Assembly (NCBI GenBank): GCA_024707325.1
Contig: JANPZY010000001.1
Coordinates: 2,356,501-2,420,500 of the forward strand
DNA length: 64,000 nucleotides
DNA from: Opitutus sp.
GTDB lineage: Bacteria > Verrucomicrobiota > Verrucomicrobiia > Opitutales > Opitutaceae
Direction of reading: 5' to 3'
The notes under the pieces were generated by a model. It worked only from the letters and a program-made list of their open reading frames with translations. It ran no database searches and had not been told where the DNA came from. Shown in pieces: positions 17,591 through 26,777 of the stretch. Each line of letters begins with the position of its first letter. The stretch's first letter is position 1. The position numbers and the translations under genes are program-made.

Positions 17591-18364
17591 ATGTCTCGGC
17601 TGCGGATTGTCACGTTCAACATCGCGCACGCGCGGGGGCTCACGCCGATTCAGGGATTTACGCTGGGACAGAAACTGCGCGCGAATCTGCGCAAGATCGG
17701 CCGGCTGCTCGCGCAACTGCAGCCAGATGTAGTGGCTTTGCAGGAGATCGATGAACGGTCGCGCTGGGCAGGCAACTTCGACCACCTCGAATACCTGCGG
17801 CTGCACAGCGGATTTCCGCATGCGGCGTTCGGTATCCACAACCGGCGCACGGGGCTCTTCAATCTCAGCTACGGCAACGCGCTGCTCTCGCGGCACCCGA
17901 TCGTCGCCACCGAAACGGTCGTCTTCGGCCAGCGACGCGTGGGCGAAAAGGGTTTTCTTTTCGCCGAGATCGATGTGAACGGACGCATCGTGCCGGTGAT
18001 GAACGTTCACCTGCATTTCAGATCGCGCGAACATCGTTTCCGGCAGATCGGGCGCATGCTCGCGTGGCTGCGCGACAAGCAACGTCTGCGCGCCGCGCAC
18101 TGGCATGTGCCGCCGATCGTGTGCGGCGATCTCAACAACACGAGCCACGGTGCCGATGCGACCGCGTCGTTGCTGAGCCATCTTCACGATTACGGTGACT
18201 ACGCGCTGCATCCGGCGAGCGGACGCACGTTTCCGTCGCCCTGGCCGGGACGGCTCCTCGATTTCGTTTTCATGCCCGGCACGTGTCAGCAGATCCGCTC
18301 GGAGATCGTGCGCTGCTATCTTTCAGATCACCGACCTGTGCTGGTGGATTTTGCGCTGCCTTGA
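17591..18364 (+). CDS. endonuclease/exonuclease/phosphatase family protein
   Basis: 257-aa metal-dependent phosphodiesterase fold (EEP superfamily). Markers are LRIVTFNIAH at the start, VVALQEIDERS (catalytic Glu), VNVHLHFRSREHR, IVCGDLNNTSHG (Asp-x-Asn) and the C-terminal SDHRPVLVDF (Asp-His). There is no signal peptide, so it is probably cytoplasmic. The ATG at 17591 puts the conserved RIVTFN near the N-terminus; a GTG at 17570 with an overlapping purine-rich stretch is an alternative. Its substrate (nucleic acid, phospholipid or other) cannot be assigned. Confidence 0.85.
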   Translation: MSRLRIVTFNIAHARGLTPIQGFTLGQKLRANLRKIGRLLAQLQPDVVALQEIDERSRWAGNFDHLEYLRLHSGFPHAAFGIHNRRTGLFNLSYGNALLSRHPIVATETVVFGQRRVGEKGFLFAEIDVNGRIVPVMNVHLHFRSREHRFRQIGRMLAWLRDKQRLRAAHWHVPPIVCGDLNNTSHGADATASLLSHLHDYGDYALHPASGRTFPSPWPGRLLDFVFMPGTCQQIRSEIVRCYLSDHRPVLVDFALP

Positions 18365-18427
18365 CTGAGGCGCTGGCGAAAACGGCGATTGCGCCTCCGG
18401 CGTGAAGCTCTTGTGCTCTAAAGCCCC

Positions 18428-19228
18428 ATGTCCCGAATCGCCGAGACTTTCGCCCGTGTCCGTGCTGAAAATCGCGCCGCCTTCGTCGCTTATCTTTGCG
18501 CCGGCGACCCCGATCTGGAGACCTCGGTGAAGGCCTGCCGCGCGGTCATCGAAAACGGCGTCGACGTGCTCGAGCTCGGCGTGCCGTTTTCCGATCCGCT
18601 GGCCGACGGCCTCACCAACCAGCTCGCCGCGCAGCGCGCGCTCGAGAGCGGCATGACCATGGCGAAGGTGTGCGAGCTCGTCCGCCGCATCCGCGAGTTC
18701 AGCCAGGTGCCGATCATCTTCTACACCTACTACAATCTCGTTTTCGCCAACGGCGTGGAAAACTATGTCCGCGCCGCACGCGAGGCCGGCGTCGATGGCA
18801 TGCTCACGCTCGATCTGCCGCCCGAGGAGTCGCAGGAAGTGGCCGAAGCCTGTCGCAAGCACGGTCTCCAGACGGTGATGATCGTGGCGCCGACCACCCC
18901 CGATTCCCGCATCGCCCGCATCGCCGCGGCGACGACCGGGTTCATCTACTACGTGTCCCGCGAGGGCGTCACCGGTGTGCGCGATCAACTCGCCGGCAAC
19001 ATCCCCGAGATGCTCGGCCGTATCCGTAAACACACGACACTTCCCGTCGTGGTTGGCTTCGGCATTTCCAGCCGTGCCCAGGTCGCGCAGGTCGCCGCGC
19101 ACGCCGACGGCGTGGTCGTCGGCAGCGCGCTCGTGAACTGCATCAAAGAAAACCTCGGTTCCGCCGAAAAGATCGTGGCCCGCATCGGCGCCGTCGCCGC
19201 CGATCTGTCCGCCGGTGTGAAACGCTGA
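18428..19228 (+). CDS. trpA: tryptophan synthase alpha subunit
   Basis: 266-aa TIM barrel that cleaves indole-3-glycerol phosphate to indole and glyceraldehyde 3-phosphate for TrpB. Catalytic Glu49 and Asp60 fall exactly at the enterobacterial positions in VLELGVPFSDPLADG. The phosphate-binding VVGFGISSRAQV and DGVVVGSALVN are present near the C-terminus. No other trp gene is in the window, so trpA stands apart from trpB here. Confidence 0.97.
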   Translation: MSRIAETFARVRAENRAAFVAYLCAGDPDLETSVKACRAVIENGVDVLELGVPFSDPLADGLTNQLAAQRALESGMTMAKVCELVRRIREFSQVPIIFYTYYNLVFANGVENYVRAAREAGVDGMLTLDLPPEESQEVAEACRKHGLQTVMIVAPTTPDSRIARIAAATTGFIYYVSREGVTGVRDQLAGNIPEMLGRIRKHTTLPVVVGFGISSRAQVAQVAAHADGVVVGSALVNCIKENLGSAEKIVARIGAVAADLSAGVKR

Positions 19229-19247
19229 GCCACCCTCTCCGCCGCGC

Positions 19248-20141
19248 ATGAAGCGTCGCATTCTCCTTATTGACGACGACCGGCTCCAATTCCGGCTCAC
19301 GGAGGCGCACTTCAGAAATTTCCACGGCGAACAGTTCGAACTCGATTGGGCCGACACGTTCGAGAGCGGCCTTTCGCGCCTGCTCAAGGGCAACTACACT
19401 GCGTGCCTGCTCGACTACCAACTCGGCCCGCGCAACGGACTCGAGTTGATCACCAAAGCGGTGCAGGCCGGCTGCCGCACTCCGATCGTTTTCCTCACCG
19501 CCGAATCATCCGAGCGCGTGGACATCGACGCGATGAACGCCGGCGCACTCGACTATCTGGTAAAAGGCGAAATCTCCTCCGCCGCGCTTGAACGCTCGTT
19601 GCGCTACGCGCTGAAACTCGGCGAGACGCTCGAAGCGCTGCGCCAGGCCGCGACACGCGACGAACTCACCGGACTGCTCAATCGCCGCGAGTTCGACCGC
19701 ATCATTCGTGAAGAGCACGAACGCAGTGGACGCTTCGGCCGCCCCGTCTCGCTCGTGCTGCTCGACATCGATCACTTCAAGAAGGTCAACGACACCCACG
19801 GCCACCCCGCGGGTGACGCCGTGCTCGCCGAAGTCGCGCGCCGTCTCAGCGGCAGCGTGCGAAGCGTCGATCGCGTGGCGCGTTTCGGCGGCGAGGAGTT
19901 TGGGCTCGTGATCATGGAAGCCGATGCCGCGACCGCGCTCGACACCGCGAATCGCGCGTGCGAGGCCGTGCGTTCAACTCCGGTTGTGTTGCCGAACGGC
20001 GAAACCCTCCCGGTGACGATCAGCGCCGGCGTGGCTTCGATCCCGCGCGACGCCGTGGAAGTGAAGGAGCTGATCGCGGCCGCTGACAAAGCACTCTACG
20101 CTGCGAAAGCCGCCGGACGAAACCGCGCCATCGCGGCCTGA
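19248..20141 (+). CDS. response regulator with GGDEF domain (diguanylate cyclase)
   Basis: 297-aa protein with an N-terminal receiver domain (about 1-120; phospho-acceptor Asp56 in CLLDYQLGPRNG) and a C-terminal GGDEF domain (about 130-296). The active-site loop reads GGEEF at about 214-218. An RxxD inhibitory site (RSVD, about 205-208) lies five residues before it, so product feedback by c-di-GMP is expected. The receiver is probably phosphorylated by a kinase elsewhere, since none is adjacent. It follows trpA by 19 bases. The stop codon lies inside the first unit of a 22-bp repeat array. Confidence 0.92.
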   Translation: MKRRILLIDDDRLQFRLTEAHFRNFHGEQFELDWADTFESGLSRLLKGNYTACLLDYQLGPRNGLELITKAVQAGCRTPIVFLTAESSERVDIDAMNAGALDYLVKGEISSAALERSLRYALKLGETLEALRQAATRDELTGLLNRREFDRIIREEHERSGRFGRPVSLVLLDIDHFKKVNDTHGHPAGDAVLAEVARRLSGSVRSVDRVARFGGEEFGLVIMEADAATALDTANRACEAVRSTPVVLPNGETLPVTISAGVASIPRDAVEVKELIAAADKALYAAKAAGRNRAIAA

Positions 20142-20245
20142 GCCGCGCCAAAGTGCGGCTCGAGTCGGGACCGTGTGCGGTCCGGGTCGGGACAAAGTGC
20201 GCACCACGTCGGGACAAGGTGCGGACACGGTCGAGCCAGGGTGCG
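20136..20245 (+). repeat. 22-bp tandem repeat array R2 (5 units)
   Basis: Five contiguous 22-bp units (20136-20157, 20158-20179, 20180-20201, 20202-20223, 20224-20245) with the shared core GTCGRGMCAAGGTGCG, degenerate between units. The first unit includes the TGA of the GGDEF gene, so the array begins at the very end of the coding sequence and runs in the same orientation as that gene. Confidence 0.85.
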
Positions 20246-20263
20246 GCGAGCCATGTATGAATG

Positions 20264-20342
20264 TTTCTCTTACTCTTTCTTCTTTCTCTTTCTCCCTCCG
20301 GCTCGCCGCGAGCGATGCGTCGGAAGAAAGAGGAAAGAGTAA
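20264..20342. repeat. pyrimidine/purine inverted repeat in convergent gap
   Basis: A T/C-rich arm (TCTTACTCTTTCTTC and following) is mirrored about 40 bases later by a purine-rich arm (GAAGAAAGAGGAAAGAGTAAGA), giving a long imperfect hairpin. It lies between array R2 and the stop codon of the minus-strand lipid-kinase gene and may act as a bidirectional terminator, although no clean U-tract follows. Confidence 0.55.
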
Positions 20343-20344
20343 GA

Positions 20345-21220
20345 TCAGCCGAGCGGAGCCCAGATTTTGAGGGAACGGGGGAGGATCTCGACTTCGATGC
20401 GCGCCTCGGTGGCGACGAGTTCGCCGTCGACGTGCATGATGCCGGGCTGGTCGCGCTCGATCACGAAACGCGTGCCGGTGGCGGTCGTCACGTGGCGGCT
20501 GCGATCGAGCGTGCGCGTGAATAAACGACACGCGAGTGGGAGCGCGTTGAAGAGCGTGAGCGATCGCACGACAACGAGATCGAGTCGGCCGTCGTCCAGT
20601 CTGGCGCGTGGTGCGATGGTGGCGCCGTTGCCGAATTGGGACGCGTTGGCGATCGTGACAAACTGCGGGACGCGGCGCGTGACTTGGTCGCCGTCGACGC
20701 GCACGTCGAGTGGTTGCGCGCGGTAGGAAAAATACTCGCGAACGCCGGCGTTGACGTAGGCGAGGAAACCGCGGCGCGAGAGCGTGTTGAAACGCTGCAC
20801 CACGGCTGCGTCGAACCCGACACCCATCGCGCAGAAAAACGGATGACCATTGGCGCGACCCACGTCGGTGAGCAGCGGTTCGCTGTGTAGCAGGGAATCG
20901 AGCGCCGCCGCGCACGACATCGGCACGCCGAGGTGGCGCGCGAGACCGTTGCCGGAGCCGCAGGGAATGATCGCGAGGGCGGTGTCGGTGCCGAGGAGGC
21001 CGCGGCCGGTTTCGTTGACGGTGCCGTCGCCGCCGACCGCCACGACGACATCGATCCCGGCGCGCGCAGCTTCAGCGGCAAGCTGGGTCGCGTGGCCGGG
21101 GCCGGTCGTGGGGGTGATCGTGGCGTGCAGACCGTGACGTTTCACGAACGCGTGCAGCTGTTCGGAGATCGGCGTGCGGCGCGTGCCGGCGCGAGGGTTG
21201 TAGAGAAAGAGAAACTTCAC
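20345..21220 (-). CDS. diacylglycerol kinase family lipid kinase (DagK/YegS-like)
   Basis: 291-aa DAGK-catalytic-domain protein. The nucleotide-binding motif VVVAVGGDGTVNETGRGLLG and IPCGSGNGLARHLG are intact, and the C-terminal beta-sandwich ends with QPGIMHVDGELV. It should phosphorylate a diacylglycerol, sphingosine-like or other lipid with ATP; the substrate cannot be read from sequence. It is divergent from miaA with only 13 bases between starts, so promoters must overlap the coding regions. Confidence 0.9.
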   Translation of the reverse strand: MKFLFLYNPRAGTRRTPISEQLHAFVKRHGLHATITPTTGPGHATQLAAEAARAGIDVVVAVGGDGTVNETGRGLLGTDTALAIIPCGSGNGLARHLGVPMSCAAALDSLLHSEPLLTDVGRANGHPFFCAMGVGFDAAVVQRFNTLSRRGFLAYVNAGVREYFSYRAQPLDVRVDGDQVTRRVPQFVTIANASQFGNGATIAPRARLDDGRLDLVVVRSLTLFNALPLACRLFTRTLDRSRHVTTATGTRFVIERDQPGIMHVDGELVATEARIEVEILPRSLKIWAPLG

Positions 21221-21233
21221 GGCGGAGATTCGC

Positions 21234-22190
21234 GTGGACGCGTTGCGACTAAATCAGAAGATGCGCGCGATGCCCATGTCTGCGTCGTCCACGATTCATG
21301 TTCTCACTGGTTGCACGGCGGCCGGAAAGACCGAGTGGGCTCTGCGTTGGGCGGAGCGGTGGGGAGCGGAGATCATCTCGTGCGATTCGCTGCTGTTTTA
21401 TCGCGGAATGGATATCGGAACGGCCAAGCCGACGCCGGAGGAACTGAGGCGCGTGTCACATCACTTGATCGATATCTGCGAGGTGACGGCAAGGATGGAT
21501 GTGACGCGCTATGTGACACTCGTGCGACAGGCGCTGCGGGAAATTGCGGAGCGCGGCCGGCCGGCGCTCGTGGTGGGCGGCAGTGGATTTTATCTGAAGG
21601 CGTTTTTCGCCCCCGTGGCGGACGACGTCGAAGTCTCGCCGGAGATCCGCGCGGAGGTCGCGGCGCTGAGTCTGCCGGACGCGCTTGCGGGCTTGCGCGA
21701 ACTGAACCCGGCGGGGCTCGGCTCGCTCGACACGGCGAATCCGCGCCGCGTCACGCGCGCGTTGGAACGGTGTCTGGCGTCGGGTCGCACGCTGGCGGAG
21801 TTGGCGGAGGAGTTCGCGCGGAGGCCGTCGCCATTTTCTGAATACAACGTCCGCCTGGCCCGCATCGATCGCGAGCTCGACGAACTTGGTGAGCGCATCG
21901 AGCGTCGTGTGGACGCGATGCTGCAGGCCGGGCTCGTCGACGAAGTGCGCCGCTTGATCGCGGCGGGGTTGAAGGAAAACCCGAGCGCGGCTTCGGCCAT
22001 CGGTTATCGCGAAACGATCGATGCCATCGAGGGCCGGCTCGCGTGGGACGCCCTGTCGGGTGAGATCGCGAAGAATACGCGAGGCTTGGTGAAGAAGCAG
22101 CGCACGTGGTTTCGCACGCAACTGCCGCCGCACCGGGTGTGGTCGGCCGCGGAGCTCGAGCGCGGCGGGGAGCTTTTCGGCGACGCGTGA
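21234..22190 (+). CDS. miaA: tRNA dimethylallyltransferase MiaA
   Basis: 318-aa enzyme that adds dimethylallyl to A37 of tRNAs reading UNN codons. P-loop GCTAAGKT, the substrate-binding SCDSLLFYRGMDIGTAKPTP, VVGGSGFYLKAF and the late ASAIGYRETIDAI are all present. The start is ambiguous: GTG at 21234 has a GGAG six bases upstream, while ATGs at 21261 and 21276 give a start nearer the P-loop. The longer form is listed for its ribosome-binding site. Confidence 0.94.
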   Translation: MDALRLNQKMRAMPMSASSTIHVLTGCTAAGKTEWALRWAERWGAEIISCDSLLFYRGMDIGTAKPTPEELRRVSHHLIDICEVTARMDVTRYVTLVRQALREIAERGRPALVVGGSGFYLKAFFAPVADDVEVSPEIRAEVAALSLPDALAGLRELNPAGLGSLDTANPRRVTRALERCLASGRTLAELAEEFARRPSPFSEYNVRLARIDRELDELGERIERRVDAMLQAGLVDEVRRLIAAGLKENPSAASAIGYRETIDAIEGRLAWDALSGEIAKNTRGLVKKQRTWFRTQLPPHRVWSAAELERGGELFGDA

Positions 22191-22194
22191 GGCG

Positions 22195-22779
22195 TCAGTT
22201 CGCGCGGGCGCGTTCCGCTGCCGTGAGCCGCTGGGAAATCAGCAGGTGCGAGGCGACGATCAGCGGGCCGAGAAACGTCGGCAGCAGGCTGAGCGGCACA
22301 CGTGTGAACAGTTGCACGGCGCCCGCATCGGCGAGCGCGAGACGCGAAGCCGAGACCGTCAGCAGCAGAACGTTGAGGAGACCGACGACGTTCCAGATGT
22401 AGACGAAACGTAGCCGCTGCGGCTGCGCGGTGGCCCACAGCGCGATCGGCAGAGCGAAGATGGCGACGATGATTTCGCCGCCGGCGACCTGCACCGCGAA
22501 AGAGCGCGGGAGTTCGCCGCGGTTAGCGAAGTAGAAGAAACCGTAGCTCACCACGCGCACGAGGTGCAGCAGCACGAGCGTGCGGAGCGAAAGCGAATCG
22601 AGCCAGCGGCGAAGCGCGGAGGAGCGTCGCTGCACGAATACGAGTGCGACGACGAGAGCGGCGGCCAGCACGGGCAGCCCGAGTGCGGGCAGGCGCTCGA
22701 GAAAACCGAAATGGCTGGCGCCGATTGCGGCGAAGAGCCAGGCCCACGCGATCAGCCGGACGACGGCGGAGGTTGTCAT
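22195..22779 (-). CDS. conserved membrane protein of unknown function
   Basis: 194-aa protein with about six hydrophobic segments, including AWLFAAIGASHFGFL, LGLPVLAAALVVALVFV, VAGGEIIVAIFALPIALWA and WNVVGLLNVLLLTVSASR. The family was not recognised. It is convergent with miaA (stop codons four bases apart) and lies downstream of the TolC-like gene on the same strand, separated by a terminator-like hairpin, so it probably has its own promoter. Confidence 0.75.
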   Translation of the reverse strand: MTTSAVVRLIAWAWLFAAIGASHFGFLERLPALGLPVLAAALVVALVFVQRRSSALRRWLDSLSLRTLVLLHLVRVVSYGFFYFANRGELPRSFAVQVAGGEIIVAIFALPIALWATAQPQRLRFVYIWNVVGLLNVLLLTVSASRLALADAGAVQLFTRVPLSLLPTFLGPLIVASHLLISQRLTAAERARAN

Positions 22780-22831
22780 GCACGAAATCTGTCCGGCTGG
22801 CAGCGCGTGGGCGAGCTACAACGTGGACACG

Positions 22832-22859
22832 AAAAAACGCGACCTCGCGGTCGCGTTTT
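22832..22859 (-). terminator. rho-independent terminator of the TolC-like gene
   Basis: An 11-bp stem (22834-22844 pairs with 22849-22859) closes a four-base loop, with AAAACGCGACC and GGTCGCGTTTT arms. Read on the minus strand it ends in a run of six T. It lies 28 bases beyond the stop of the minus-strand outer-membrane factor gene. Confidence 0.8.
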
Positions 22860-22886
22860 GAGTTTCGCAAATCAGACGCGACGCAC

Positions 22887-24401
22887 TCAGGGCGCGGCGG
22901 CGACGATGCCGTAGCGTTCGAGCGAACTCGTCTCGAGCTGGCGGAGATTGGCGATGGCGTTGCGCAGGTTCACGCGCGCGAGCAGTTCGTTCACGCGGGC
23001 GGCTTCGAGATCGTCCTGCGTTTCGAGCACCTGGCGGCTGGTCGAAAGGCCGGCGCGGAAACGGGCGAGTTCGAGTTCATATTGTTTCTCGGCGAACTGC
23101 GTGGCCTTGGCGTTGATCTCGACGCTCTGGCGGTTGGTCTCGACGGCGCGCACGGCGGCGCGGACCTGCACGATCAAATCCTGCTCGAGCTGCTGCAGGC
23201 GCGTTTCCTCCTGCCGGAGTTGGGCCTGGGCGCTGCGCTGACGCGCGCGATCGGCGCGGAGACCCCAGGGCACGGAAACGGTAAGATCGATCTGCCAGTT
23301 GTAGCCGTCGGGCTGCGTCATGCGGTTGAACGCGGTGCCGTAGGTGCGCTGCGCACCGTTGTAGCCGACGGCGCCGCCGAGATCGACGGTGGGGCGGGCG
23401 CTGTTGCGGGCGACGTCGACGTCGATCTTGCGCTGCTTGATGAGTGCCTGCGTGGCGAGATAGTCGGGCTGGCGCTCGCGGGCGAGTTTGAAGGATTCCT
23501 CGAAGGACGGAGTGAACTCGGCCTCGTGCGGCAGCGCGACGGAACCGACGGCCTCGTGAAACTCGAACTGGCCGATCAAGGCCTGCAACGCGTCCTCGGT
23601 GTTACGCACCGCCTGCATCGCGGTGACGATGCCGTTCTGCGCATTGGCGAGGCCGACTTCGGCGGAAAGAACATCGAGATCCGTGGCGACGCCCGTGCTG
23701 CGGCGCGTGCGGTTTTCCTCCAGCAGGCGCTCGGCGAGTTCGAGGCTGCGCTGGCGCACGGCGAGCTGACCGCGGGCAAACACGAGATCGTGGTAAGCCA
23801 CTTCGGTGTCGCGGATCACTTGCAGCATGCGCGCCTCGTAATCGAGGCTCGCGATCGAGAGACCCAGTTTCGAGCGGTCGATCTGCGCGCGATTGACCGT
23901 CAGGCCCGCGCCACGGAGCAGCGGCTGCGTAATGCTCAGCGCGACATCGCTCGTGTAGGCGGGATCGAGTGCGCCGGTGACCGGGCGGGTGCCACTGCGA
24001 TCGAGGCCGGTGCTCACGCCCACAGTCGCGCCCGTGACGATGTTTTGCGAAACACCGATGCGCGCATCGGTGGTGTCGGCGTGCGTGCTGCGGCCGGAGA
24101 TGCTGCTCAGCGCGGACGTCTCGTATTCGCCGCGCGAAACGGTGGCGTTAAACACCGGCTCGAAGGCGGCCTTCGCGATGTTGATGTCTTCGCGCGCGAC
24201 CTCGGTGGAGAACGCCTGGATCTGCAACGCGAAGTTTTTGCGCATCGCGCGCGCCACGCATTCCTCGAGCGTGAGACTCGGCGTCGTGGCGACGGCCGGG
24301 GGCGGCGTGGTAGCGTTGGACTCCTGGGCGAGCGCCGCAGCAGGAGCCAGGGCGGCGAACGGGAGGGAGAGAGCGAGGAGTTTGGCGTGGAGACGAGGCA
24401 T
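22887..24401 (-). CDS. TolC-family outer membrane efflux protein
   Basis: 504-aa outer membrane factor. The signal peptide (LLALSLPFAALAPAAALA) is followed by two OEP repeats rich in long helices: LTLEECVARAMRKNFALQ opens the first and ERQPDYLATQALIKQRKIDV the second. It probably forms the periplasm-spanning exit duct of a tripartite efflux or type I secretion system. No inner-membrane pump or adaptor gene is adjacent, so its partner is unknown. The ATG at 24401 places the signal peptide correctly; the longer upstream frame overlaps the small zinc-ribbon gene. Confidence 0.88.
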   Translation of the reverse strand: MPRLHAKLLALSLPFAALAPAAALAQESNATTPPPAVATTPSLTLEECVARAMRKNFALQIQAFSTEVAREDINIAKAAFEPVFNATVSRGEYETSALSSISGRSTHADTTDARIGVSQNIVTGATVGVSTGLDRSGTRPVTGALDPAYTSDVALSITQPLLRGAGLTVNRAQIDRSKLGLSIASLDYEARMLQVIRDTEVAYHDLVFARGQLAVRQRSLELAERLLEENRTRRSTGVATDLDVLSAEVGLANAQNGIVTAMQAVRNTEDALQALIGQFEFHEAVGSVALPHEAEFTPSFEESFKLARERQPDYLATQALIKQRKIDVDVARNSARPTVDLGGAVGYNGAQRTYGTAFNRMTQPDGYNWQIDLTVSVPWGLRADRARQRSAQAQLRQEETRLQQLEQDLIVQVRAAVRAVETNRQSVEINAKATQFAEKQYELELARFRAGLSTSRQVLETQDDLEAARVNELLARVNLRNAIANLRQLETSSLERYGIVAAAP

Positions 24402-24450
24402 GATGGAGGCGTCAGCAGGACGAAAGAAGAACACCGGAAGGCGCACAAAG

Positions 24451-24699
24451 TTACTGTTTTTCAAAGTGACCGTCGCTCGTGCGCTTGAGCAAGGCGAAGC
24501 CGGCATCCTTGGCGCGTGAGACGGTGCTGCGCGCGGAAAGTTTCAGGGCATGCACCGATTCTGCGGCGGCGCGTTGCACCGGCTGGCCACAGCGCGGGCA
24601 CTCGGCGAGCGAGGCGGCGCCCGCCGTCGCGGCATGCTCGAAGCCGTCCCCGCACAACTTGCAGGGCGAGTGGACCGGGACGTAGCGGTGCAGCGGCAT
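24451..24699 (-). CDS. FmdB-like small zinc-ribbon protein
   Basis: 82-aa protein starting MPLHRYVPVHSPCKLCGDGF, with two CxxC pairs (CKLC near 13-16 and CPRC near 35-38), the layout of FmdB/CxxC putative regulatory zinc ribbons. The remaining 40 residues are basic and without known motifs. Function is unknown. It lies 49 bases upstream of the TolC-like gene on the same strand and may share its transcript. Confidence 0.78.
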   Translation of the reverse strand: MPLHRYVPVHSPCKLCGDGFEHAATAGAASLAECPRCGQPVQRAAAESVHALKLSARSTVSRAKDAGFALLKRTSDGHFEKQ

Positions 24700-24780
24700 G
24701 CTGGATAACTTTCAGGAAGCGGCGGGGCAGTTTCGAGGCGAAACATGCCAAGCGGTTTCCGCGGGGGATAAACGGTTCAC

Positions 24781-24809
24781 AAAAAAAAAGCGGGTCCAGG
24801 AGGACCCGC
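24781..24809 (-). terminator. rho-independent terminator of the PpiD-like gene
   Basis: The perfect 8-bp stem GCGGGTCC/GGACCCGC (24790-24797 with 24802-24809) with a four-base loop is followed on the minus strand by nine T. It lies 25 bases beyond the stop of the PpiD-like gene and is the clearest terminator in the window. Confidence 0.9.
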
Positions 24810-24833
24810 TTCGAAAGGGAAGCGCGGGAGCGC

Positions 24834-26484
24834 TCAGAGCTTGGGCTCGGTGCGCTTCAGCTCCGCGGCGACGAGCTCGGAAAGGTAAGCGCTGGCGCCG
24901 ATGCGGGCGTTGACGGAAGCGAGCTGCTCGCGAGTGGAGGCGTATTGCGGATTGGTGTCCGAAAGATCGGGCACCTGTTTGTCCACGACGTAGACAAACA
25001 CCGCCTGGTCCGCACCCGTCATCAGGAGTTCGGAGACGCGGCCTTTCTCGAGGCGATCCAGCGAGCCGAGCAGACCATAGTCGACGCCTTGAGGCGGCTG
25101 GCGGAGCGTGAACGGCTCCACCTGCTTCGTCTCGGCCTTCACGGAACCGACGCTGGCGGCAATGGCCTTCTCGAACGAGTCGCCGGCCTTGAGGCGGTTT
25201 TCGATCGCGGCGCGCATCGTGCGGCCGAGCTCGATGAAGCGCTTGCGCTTCCTCACCCTCGACGTAGTCGGCCTGCACCTTGGCGCGCACTTCGGCGAAC
25301 GTCGGCGTGTGCGTCGGCAGCGTGTCGCGGTAGATGAGGATCGCGGCGCCCGCAGGCGTGGAAACAGCGTCGGAGATGCGGCGATTCGGGCCGAGCTTGA
25401 ACGCTTCCTCGGTCACCGTGTGCGCGCGGCCGAGTTCAGCAGGGCCTTCGTCGTGGGTGAACGGAGCGAGCGCGACCAGCGACAGCTTCTGGGCGCTCAA
25501 CAGCGCTTCGAACTGAGGCGAATCGGGTTGAACCTTGGACTCGAACAGCGTGTAGGAAAAATCGGACGCGGCCTTGAGGGCGTATTGCTGCGCGCGCGAG
25601 AAACGGAGCGCGGTCTCGACCTGCGGACGCACGGCGGCGTAAGCGGCGTTGGGATCGGTGGCAGGCTTGTCGGCGTTCGGCTGCGGGAAGCGCGCAGGAT
25701 TGGACTCGTAGAACGCCCGGACGTCCGTCTCGGAGACCTGCACCTGATCGACGTAGGCTGCCGCGGGGAAGCTCACCACGGAGATGGCAACGCGAGGAGC
25801 GATCTCGTAGCGGAAGGTGTTTTCCTCAAAAAACTTCGTCAGCTCCGCGTCGGTCGCCGGGATGTTCGGCGAATACTTGCCGTAATCGAGCGTGGCCGTG
25901 GCGATCGTCCAGCGCGTATCGGCGCGGCTCAGCATCGAGGCGACGTCGTCCGCCTGCACGTAGCCCGGGCCGCCGAGGAGCTGCTGGACCTTGTTGATGC
26001 GCACGTCGTCGGCGAGCACGCGGCTGACCGAGGCCTCGTTGATACCCGGGTTGTTCTTCAGCGAATCGCGAAACATCGTGTAGCGCGACGCATCGAACTG
26101 ACCGTCCTGGCCGGCGAAGATGCGCAGCGTCTTGATGTAGTCGGCGACCTCGAGCTTCGTCGTGGCGGGGATGTGGAGCTGGTTGGCGACGTGCAGGGCG
26201 GCCGCGCGTTGCAGGCCGTAGTTCTGCAGCTCCTCGCCTCCGAGTTGGTAGCCGGACTGCAATTCGGCGCTCAACATGGCGTCGCCGAAGAGTCGGGCTT
26301 GGTCGTCGTTCGAGGCCAGATTGTAGCCAAAGACCATGCGCTCGGTGAGGTGCCCGCGGTCGGAACCGCCGAGACCCGAAGAGGCATTGGTGACGAAAAC
26401 GAACGAGATGATGACCACGGCCAACAGCACCAAAAACACGGACTTGAAGTGCTGCTGGAAGGTTTTCTGGATCCAGGAGATCAT
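24834..26484 (-). CDS. PpiD/SurA-like periplasmic chaperone (one-base frame break)
   Basis: About 549 aa. A single N-terminal membrane anchor (SVFLVLLAVVIISFVFVTN, about 15-33) is followed by a large periplasmic SurA_N-like region, as in PpiD, the membrane-bound folding factor at the SecYEG exit. The frame changes near 25251-25252: before it the sequence ends QADYVEGE, and after it continues KRKRFIELGRTMRAAIENRL. Removing one G of a GG pair joins them. A canonical parvulin signature was not obvious, so isomerase activity is uncertain. ATG at 26484 is the start; the upstream open frame only translates the repeat array. Confidence 0.82.
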
Positions 26485-26529
26485 TGGGGAAAAAAGCGCG
26501 ACGCTAGGTTGGCACTTCGGTGAGGCAAG

Positions 26530-26683
26530 GGAGAAGTCGTGCCCCAATCCGGACCGGGTCGGGACTGAATGCGGACCGGGTCGGGACAGAGTGTGGACGG
26601 GATCGAGCCAAGGTGCGCACCGAGTCGGGACAAGGTGCGAACACGGTCGAGCTAAGGTGTGGACCGGGTCGGGATCGCGGTCC
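26530..26683 (+). repeat. 22-bp tandem repeat array R3 (7 units)
   Basis: Seven contiguous 22-bp units. The central ones (26552-26573, 26574-26595, 26596-26617, 26618-26639, 26640-26661) are clear, with degenerate end units at 26530-26551 and 26662-26683. The core is GTCGRGMCAAGGTGCG-like. It sits between the PpiD-like gene start and the BrkB stop, both minus strand. Unlike the other arrays it reads opposite to the adjacent gene whose 3' end it follows. Confidence 0.85.
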
Positions 26684-26686
26684 GTT

Positions 26687-26765
26687 CTCGTTCGTCGTTC
26701 TCTTTCTCGTTCTCGAAACACGCCGCAGACCGAGGTCGAGAACGAGAACGATAGAACGAGAGCGA
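26687..26765. repeat. GTTCTC/GAGAAC inverted repeat
   Basis: A TTCTCGTTCGTCGTTCTC-type arm (about 26687-26718) is followed after about 25 bases by a GAGAACGAGAACGA-type arm (about 26735-26765), giving an imperfect hairpin between array R3 and the BrkB stop codon. The words match the tract at 4520-4566. Confidence 0.65.
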
Positions 26766-26777
26766 TGAGTTAGCCCC

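Noticed and set aside
26485..26721. N-terminal extension of the PpiD-like protein through the repeat array
   Set aside because: The open frame translates the 22-bp repeat into His/Pro/Arg-rich peptide; the ATG at 26484 directly precedes the membrane anchor expected for PpiD.
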